This document shows positions 57,301-64,000 of a stretch of 64,000 nucleotides of DNA, piece after piece. Both the position numbers and the translations under genes were made by a program. The notes below the pieces were generated by a model. That model was not told where the DNA came from. It did no database searches and saw only the letters and a list, made by a program, of their open reading frames with translations. The DNA comes from Labyrinthula sp. Ha. Lineage: Eukaryota > Sar > Bigyra > Labyrinthulida > Labyrinthulaceae. The stretch spans positions 992,001 through 1,056,000 of the forward strand of contig JAALGZ010000014.1 of assembly GCA_015227615.1 (NCBI GenBank), in the 5' to 3' direction. Every line of letters starts with the position of its first letter. Positions within the stretch are counted from its first letter, which is position 1.

Positions 57301-60172
57301 CACAAATTGACAAACTTTTATGCCTTTGTAATTAGCTCAGCGAATTCTCTGTTTCCCTAGAATTATTCGTTCGGTATAAGGTGCATATTCTCTTCTAAGT
57401 GTAGATATTATTCCTAGAATTTGAAATACTTGTTGCAATCAGTCTTAGAATCTTCTGCTGTGGCACATGAATCATGGAGATATTCTTATTCATTAATGAT
57501 AACCACATATAGTATACTTTAATACGTGGCGCTTACTTTTCCGGGCATTCAGGGTATCATATATGGTGATGTGTTTGTGAGCTGCGGTCTACCTGCCGAA
57601 AATGATGATTTTACTCTTGCCCTAAGCTGTCCGACAAGAAAAATGGGGCATACCTTGTTTGTAGTTTACTCCTTTATCGTACTTGGGGAACATACAATTA
57701 AACAATATTTATTTGTAGATAACTGTAGATTTTTGGAAAGAATAGGTTCTCAATCAGGGAAAATAAAGCATCAACATGTGGCTATATTAAGATACTTAAG
57801 ATCATTTAACTAAGAACCTTCTGCATAGATGTTTGTTTGCTTTTTCTCAGTAAGTGCTTAAGCTTTTATTTATATAAACATCATTGCATTGAGTTGGTTA
57901 ACTATATACATCAGTGCATTGGTTTATAGTATAACTTCATTAACTCTATTTGTTTTTAATTCCTATACGAATCATAGTGTTCGTACAAAACTGTTTACTT
58001 ATATCTTAAATTTATTGGCAATTCTCTGTAAAGAACTCCAAACTGATGAATGCTTTTAACTTTGTTTGTATTATTGGATAACATAATTATATTTTTATCT
58101 ACTTATTCTCCAAAATTGCTACTATGACCCACCTAAATCGCAAGGAGTTGATGTGATTTTACTGACTACTCAGCATGTAATAATGAGACTTGATAGACCT
58201 GCGAAAGTTATCACTGTCTCTTCAATCGCATTGCACTTTTTAACCTGCAGAAAATGGAAATGGCATAAGTTAACTAAGATCCCTTGGTTAAACTTTCTTA
58301 GTTTTCAAGTATGAAACAGCATGGGGACCTAAATTATGTGACTCATTACCAACTCTAATAATACTGATTCAGGAATTTGTATGTATGATTTATACTTAGG
58401 AGGAAATGATACATCTCAGGAGTTTTGGTGGATGATATTGATTTCTTGAGACATTAATCCAGGAAATTGTGTGTGGAGATGGTAAATTGGCTCCATCATG
58501 GTAGAAGTATGTGAATTAGTAATAAAGTCCTGTGTCTGTATAGCTTGTCAGCTTTCATACTGACTTGGATACTGAAGAAGGTTTCTTCGGGAAACGAAAT
58601 TTATAGTGCACTCAATTGCAAATAGCTATTATGATGATTTCTGAAAATAAGTGAGCCCGGTCTACATAATTTAACAACTATAACATATCTGTTAACTATC
58701 AAATGACTATAGGGTTCTCAAGAAGGCTCTCATACAAGTTTTGAACTTAGCCGAATATGTATTTTGTTCAGCAAACTTGTGTAATTTAAGCTTTTGTACC
58801 TTGAAAAGCTATATTTACTTCGTTTAACTTAATTAGGTTTTAATCCACTGATAAGGCTTGTACTGAACTTTTCAGTCTACTTAGATGCCAAGCGCTTTTG
58901 CACTTGTATTTATGGAACCACCAGTTTCAGATTTTATGAGGATCCGAGCTTTCAGTTATCATGTCCTCATCAGATTAAATGTTCACTGCTCAAATCCTGA
59001 TGCTCGACTTAGTGTATCTTACACTATGGAATTTATTGCCCACTATATGTGAGATTGGTTTGTCATACGACATCAACTTAAGATTCAATCTTTCTTTTAA
59101 GAGTAAGGCTAATGTGAGCAATGTGCATATATAAAACAAAGTAAAAGAAATTACCGAATAGAAACATCATCTGAGCGCTAATATGTCGGATTTTGCATTT
59201 CACAGTGCTAGGACACGGAATTCACTTGTAATCTGCTCGTCAAGGTATAGCTTGCAAACCAAAAATAACCTAATTAAAAAAAAAGTAATGCGAGAAAGAG
59301 AACTGAAATTCAGATGATGAGAATAAAAAGTTAATAAAATATTCAAAATGGCAAATAGAAAGGGTTATACATATCCTGATGGGGAAATAACTGTGATGGG
59401 GGTAAGGGAAGTTAAATGAAAATAAACAGAATCAAGAATAAACACAAGACCACATGTTGCAGGTGAACTATCCAAATTTGATATATTAAATATGTGTATA
59501 TCGGTAAATAAGCCTTAGTGCTAAGAAAATATTACTACTATATCAACTTTTTAAAACCAAGTCATTTACGAAAGTTTAGGTGACACAAGTAGCAAACTGT
59601 GATTAATATATTCAAGACCACTAAATGTTTTAGAAATATTTATTTCTTCCATTGATATAGATGTGATAACGAAGTAACTATTATTTAAGTTTAATACAAA
59701 TTTAAACCATGAATCATAATTTATTAGTCTTGGCTACATAGCACATTTATATTTCTACAGAACTAAACAATCGATTTCATCATTATGACACCATCGACGT
59801 TAGGCCACGAGGGTTTCTTGCAATCCCCGAAAAACTTTAATTAAGTGGAATGAAATTCTTTTGTTAAATTATTTTTATTAAAAATATTTATTATACCTTA
59901 ATATGTGAAATGTTACTTTATTAGAGCTAGCGGCACCCGACAAACAAACATTTATACTAGCACACAAGAAAGTTTTATCCTAGGTTGGTGATAGCATTGA
60001 TACGATAGATTGACTATTATCGATAAATAAAGTATGTCTATAATAAAAAAAAAATCTAACCATTCTTTAAGTTTTTTGAAATAAATATTTTACACGAGGA
60101 GTGTGTTTTTTTCTCTTATTTATGGGAAAATGAATCAAATGTAAGATGACATTACCATAGCTACAAACTTCA
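57301..60172. other. 2.9-kb interval with one unexplained open frame
   Basis: AT-rich. The + strand frame 57526-57813 (95 codons) is somewhat protein-like (FPGIQGIIYGDVFVSCGLPA ... FTLALSCPTRK) but has no recognisable family. No other gene, tRNA or repeat is evident. The end holds the promoter of the GPI mannosyltransferase gene. Confidence 0.45.
57526..57813 (+). CDS. Unexplained 95-codon open frame
   Basis: The stretch IYGDVFVSCGLPAENDDFTL followed by ALSC has a faint galectin-like rhythm, and the end (KIKHQHVAILRYLRSF) is basic. The frame opens with an ATG-less start codon region, so the true start is uncertain. It lies next to the copia fossil and could be a random frame or debris of an element. 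Confidence 0.15.
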   Translation: MALTFPGIQGIIYGDVFVSCGLPAENDDFTLALSCPTRKMGHTLFVVYSFIVLGEHTIKQYLFVDNCRFLERIGSQSGKIKHQHVAILRYLRSFN

Positions 60173-61791
60173 ATGAAACTACTTTACGTATTCCGGTTAG
60201 CCCTTTTGTTCTCAACTTCATATATTCAACCAGGTATACCTTTGCACTTCTAAGCATTTAGACGAATTTTTTCAATCGTATGAAATTGCTGCAATTGAAG
60301 TACTGGACGTTCATGGAAAATATTGTTGGGAAACAAATCTTGCTTCAGGAACACTCTTCCGCTCAATCCTACCCATGTAAATACTTACAAAAGCGTTTGA
60401 TTTTTAGTATGTTTATCACTCATCTTCCACTTTATTTAATAAAGGTATTAAATAATAATATTCTTCAGGTGAACAATAGATTTTTTTTCCTCGCGCCGAA
60501 ACTCTGGATCCTTTTTCTATCGATAGCCACAGACAGAGTTTTCTTCAATTACATACTAAGATCAAAACACTTTGATATACCCAAAAAATCAGTTGAGTTT
60601 ATTAAATTCATATACTTAACATCCTGGATAAGTATTTGTTTTTTCAGTAGAACATTTTCAAATACTCTTGAATTCTTCATTGTTGTTTTGACAATAGCTA
60701 CTTGTATTCAAACTACAGGAAACTCTTCCTTTATTCTTGGTTTTCTTGCAGCTTTTGGAATATTTGTACGAATAACTTATCCACTCTTTATTATCCCTTT
60801 TATTCTTTACAAACTGTTTCTTGTTGATAAAAAATTTCAAAACTCTATAGAAAAAAAGGAACTTCACGAAAGTATCCAAAATAGATTCTTCACCTTGGTA
60901 AAGTATTTTCTGCCGTGTCTTTTCGTTTTTATTTTTACTTGTGTTTTATTCACCTTGGCGGATTCTTATTATATTTCTTGGAGGTTTAATGAATCTTTTG
61001 ATTGGAGCAAAATTCAAGCGGGAACTCTAAATAATTTAATTTATAACTCTCAAACAAATAACCTGAAGAACCATGGTCTCCATCCAAGATATTTTCACCT
61101 TGTCATAAACATGCCACTTATGTTTTCACCTTTTTGGATATTCTCTATCAGAAAAACTGTTCCTCTATTATTGAAATCTGCTGTATTTGTTCCTCTCTTT
61201 GGTCTCTCCATTTTTCCCCACCAAGAAGCTAGATTTCTCTTACCTATTATTTTACCTGTGTCAATAATAATTGGAAAACATTTTTCAACTTGTAATAAGA
61301 AAAAACTTGTTCTCACATTTTGGATTGCATTTAACATTATTTTAGTACTATTTTATGGATTTGTGCATCAGGCAGGAGCAAGCTTAATTTTGGAGCGTTT
61401 TAGAGAAAGCGATTATTATTTGAATACAACTGGAAAAGAGTTATGTTTTGTAACGTATGAAACATACATTACTCCTAGATCCTTGCTTCTTAGACCATCA
61501 GATGAAAAAATGTACTTCGCAGATCTAGAACAGAAACCTTTTGATACGCTTGAAATTTTCACTGAGAATTTTTTTTCTGGCGCATGTGAAAGTGCATTTA
61601 TTCTTCTACCGCAAAATGCGTTGAATGATTTGGAAAGTTTTCTCTCTTCTAGAACTGAGCAATATCAGATAATTACAGCTGGAAAGGATCTTCGATACTT
61701 TCCATTTTTTAGCGGAGAAAGGATTGGAAACAATCTAGCTGATTTTGAGCTTCTTCTTGTTGAAGTATTACCAACAACCAAATCAAATTAA
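60173..61791 (+). CDS. GPI mannosyltransferase 4-like (PIG-Z/SMP3, GT22), three exons
   Basis: Exons are 60173-60233, 60262-60376 and 60408-61791. The introns are 28 nt (60234-60261, GTATAC...CATTTAG) and 31 nt (60377-60407, GTAAAT...TTTTTAG). The joined length, 1560 nt, is divisible by three and gives 519 aa. Splicing creates SYIQPDEFFQSYEIAAIEVL, the DE-containing luminal loop motif of the PIG-Z/PIG-B/ALG9 family; the aspartate codon is split by intron 1, and the usual His of HPDE is Gln. About nine or ten membrane spans follow, with NHGLHPRYFHLVINMPL and FPHQEARFLLPI, a family hallmark. Role: adds a mannose from dolichol-phosphate-mannose to GPI precursors in the ER lumen. A further 24-nt GTATTA...TTCAG stretch near 60444 is in frame and may or may not be spliced. 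PIG-B is the alternative assignment. Confidence 0.87.
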
Positions 61792-61866
61792 CAGCAATAC
61801 TTTTCTACAACAGGTGTAACAAATGTTTTCCAGTTTCAAGCAATCAACAGCTTACATCAGCTGTGT

Positions 61867-64000
61867 TTAAATCCGTGAATTATTGTGTACAGAAACTTGG
61901 CACTGCTGGCGGCTCCATGTTTGTTTACTTTTAAATTGCCTGAGAGCCTCAGCATCTTGAACATCAACTATTTCGATGCAATTGTTCAGAGCATACTCAG
62001 CGTGTTTCATTGTCTTCAGATGTACAGCGAGTGTAGCGAAAGAAAGACTAGAGACAAAATTCTGAAATTCAGTCAAAGTTAATTTTGAGGCTGCTTGTTT
62101 CATTTCTTCTCTTGAGTTGAATATGTATGTCCTATTGCTAATTTTCCCCCAATAGTAATCGAACTTCTCAATTACAGATCTTGATTTTACACTAAAATTA
62201 TTGACTAAACTCTTCTTGAGGTCTTTGAACTTTTCTTCAGATATTTCATTCTGTGAGAGTAAAATATTCTCAATGAAGTCTACAATATGAGCTTCCACTT
62301 CGGGAAGAGGATATTTAGATTGTACATTAAAATCTAGAAAGCCACTAGAAGCAACTCTAAAATCATCAGCTAGTGGCACACTAGAGAGAGACATCCCAGA
62401 ATTTACCACATACCCTAACTGTTTTTTTGTTCTTAGCTCAATAGAAAAGCTAGCGTTTATTGCTTTTTGCAAGATGCTCAAACACATCCTCTCAGAAATA
62501 TTTTTTAGTTGAACTTGCAGGCAATACCTAAGAGCATTGTCCTCTTTCTCTGGGTCGGGATGTACGGCTACGAGTGCAGTCTTAGTTCCTGCCAAGAGTT
62601 GTATATCTTTACCCATAACTCTTGACAAAACTGCGGTCTTAGAAGAAAAGGAAGATGAACTTACTTGACCTTCCAGAGCTGTCTTCACTTTCTCTATAAG
62701 ATTGTTCGCACTAGGTTTAGATATAAAGCCACAAATAAGCCCTTCAGCGCAATAATCAACCAACACACCCTTTAAGAAGAGTCTTAAAAGCAAAAGAGTT
62801 TCATCAGGATTCTGAACAGAGTTCTCTTTAAATTGCTGAAGATATCTTAACTCCTCTTGCAAAGAAAAATCATTTGAAAATATAGTTTCCTGCTTGCAAT
62901 TCCCAGCTAAAACGTAAGGTTTGCTTTTCTCAAGGTAATTTTTCCAACTCTTAATTTTTCGTTCTACAACTAACAATGCAACAGCTCTCAGTTTATTACT
63001 TTCAATTGATTCGAAAGAGATCATTTGCTCCAAAACAGTTTCTAATAATACAGAAGCCTTAGAAGAGAATCCATAAATCTTAAGTACCAACCCAGTTGAA
63101 GTCGGATACAATGAGTGATACAGCCCTAAGGTTATAAATGATAAATATAAGTTTACCAGCTAACTCTGATGAGTATGTTACTTCATTCAACAGCTCCTTC
63201 ACACAAGAACAAAAGATTGAATTATGTACACTATGTTCCACTGTCTGCACAGCAAATGGAGAATAAATTTTCACTCCAAACTTAAGTTTTGGTTGTTTGA
63301 ATTCAGCAACCTCGTCATGGAAGAACAAGAATTGGTCGCTATGCAGAATCATTTGCGGTTCTTCAGCAGCGTTCGTGTCAAAGGCTTGCCATTCGAGGTC
63401 GGCAGGAGATGGTATAAATGGATTAGGTGTAGGTAGTTGCAGCGGGAGACTATCTCTTCCAACAGGATACTCTTTTTCAGGAAACTGGATGGCAGTTTTG
63501 CTGAACTGGGATCCATGCCACGGATCTGTGCTGTCACATAATCCTTTTAATGTTTTTGAGACGATGGTTAGGCGCAAATTATCCCTGTTCATTAGATCTA
63601 ACAGCTCCTGGATTTTATCGAAATCATAGTGAAATAGCTTGTACTCTGAAGAAAGAACCAGTTCCGGTTCTTCCGAGCAGAAATGTAGATTTTGTGCTAT
63701 ATCTATAGCCTAAGAAATGAATAATAAAAATGGATTTGCGTGTGAATAATTCCTAGCAGATTTTCCAAACCGAAATTTTATATCAGCAGTTTGTTTTGTT
63801 TCATTCCAGTGGTTTTCCAGGTCCTGTGCTGAACAGCTCTTAATCAAGTCTATGTATTCAAACACTTTATTCACAATTAGCAATATTTGTTCCTCCCTCT
63901 GGTTTTCACCTAAATGAAAGACTTGATCCGTGCATGAAATCTGAACTTGTAGCTTCGTAAAACACCCAGAAGAATCGCTTCCATAACAACTCAATCCATC
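61867..64000 (-). CDS. M16 metalloprotease, insulin-degrading enzyme/nardilysin-like, 5' end outside the window
   Basis: Exons seen: 61867-63125, 63157-63709 and from 63740 past the right edge. The introns are 63126-63156 (31 nt, GTAAAC...CCTTAG) and 63710-63739 (30 nt, GC...TTCTTAG, a GC-AG type). Splicing restores YSSELAGLYHSLYPTSTGLV followed by LKIYGFSSK, matching insulysin (YDAKLAG...GFELSVYGY). Further family blocks are LQVQLKNISERMC, LRTKKQLGYVVNSG (the RTxxQLGYxV motif) and FRVASSGFLDFNVQSKYPL. About 690 residues are present, covering domains 2-4. The HxxEH zinc site lies in the missing N-terminal part, so catalytic competence cannot be judged. Family role: degradation of peptides in a closed chamber. 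The stop is 75 bp from the convergent mannosyltransferase stop. Confidence 0.88.

Noticed and set aside
1-64000. CRISPR arrays, bacterial operons, Shine-Dalgarno sites and rho-independent terminators
   Set aside because: The gene content and introns are eukaryotic, and no regularly spaced repeats were seen.

Overview
The window looks like nuclear DNA of an intron-poor, AT-rich unicellular eukaryote whose lineage I cannot fix. Hallmarks are a YIPF5-type Golgi protein, eIF3b, a mitochondrial uS2, a GPI mannosyltransferase and spliceosomal introns. The introns I can define in conserved genes are only 27-31 nt long, and the standard genetic code fits all of them.

Layout. 0.2-2.9 kb is a compact gene island: YIPF5-like (-), the PDX2 glutaminase of vitamin B6 synthesis (+) and a three-exon EEF2KMT/FAM86-like protein methyltransferase (-). 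PDX2 and the methyltransferase share two bases of their stop codons. At 2962-10845 lies a Ty3/gypsy-type chromodomain LTR retroelement (-) with nearly identical 172/171-bp LTRs. It is a broken fossil, but a young one, and between its chromodomain and 3' LTR it carries a region with clear MT-A70 (N6-adenine methyltransferase) signatures. It sits 83 bp upstream of the methyltransferase start codon. At 11.1-14.0 kb is a large ROC-COR GTPase with a C-terminal TIR domain (-), and at 14.5-16.6 kb a secreted reprolysin-like metalloprotease (-). 17-27.8 kb is an AT-rich desert. At 27.8-28.9 kb I reconstruct a five-exon host-like gene (-) of unknown family whose exon phases all agree. At 30.37-34.31 kb is an RTE-like LINE (+), end to end with 12-bp target duplications but decayed in its ORF.

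34.3-39.7 kb is another desert, followed by eIF3b (-). Next to eIF3b, 41.98-42.99 kb is bounded by a 29-bp perfect inverted repeat containing the palindrome TGACTCCGGAGTCA and encloses a 56-aa ORF. After a third desert come mitochondrial uS2 (+, one 28-nt intron) convergent with a small two-repeat Myb-like protein (-). A possible small membrane-protein gene lies near 53.1-53.4 kb, then a Stealth-family hexose-phosphate transferase (+). A Ty1/copia fossil (-) lies at about 56.4-57.3 kb. A three-exon PIG-Z/SMP3-type GPI mannosyltransferase (+) is convergent with an M16 insulinase/nardilysin-like protease (-) that runs off the right end.

The genes are mostly unrelated housekeeping functions, so no operon-like logic is expected. 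The most unusual items are the adenine-methyltransferase-like passenger in the LTR element, the extremely short introns, the TIR-ROCO protein and the unrecognised five-exon gene.
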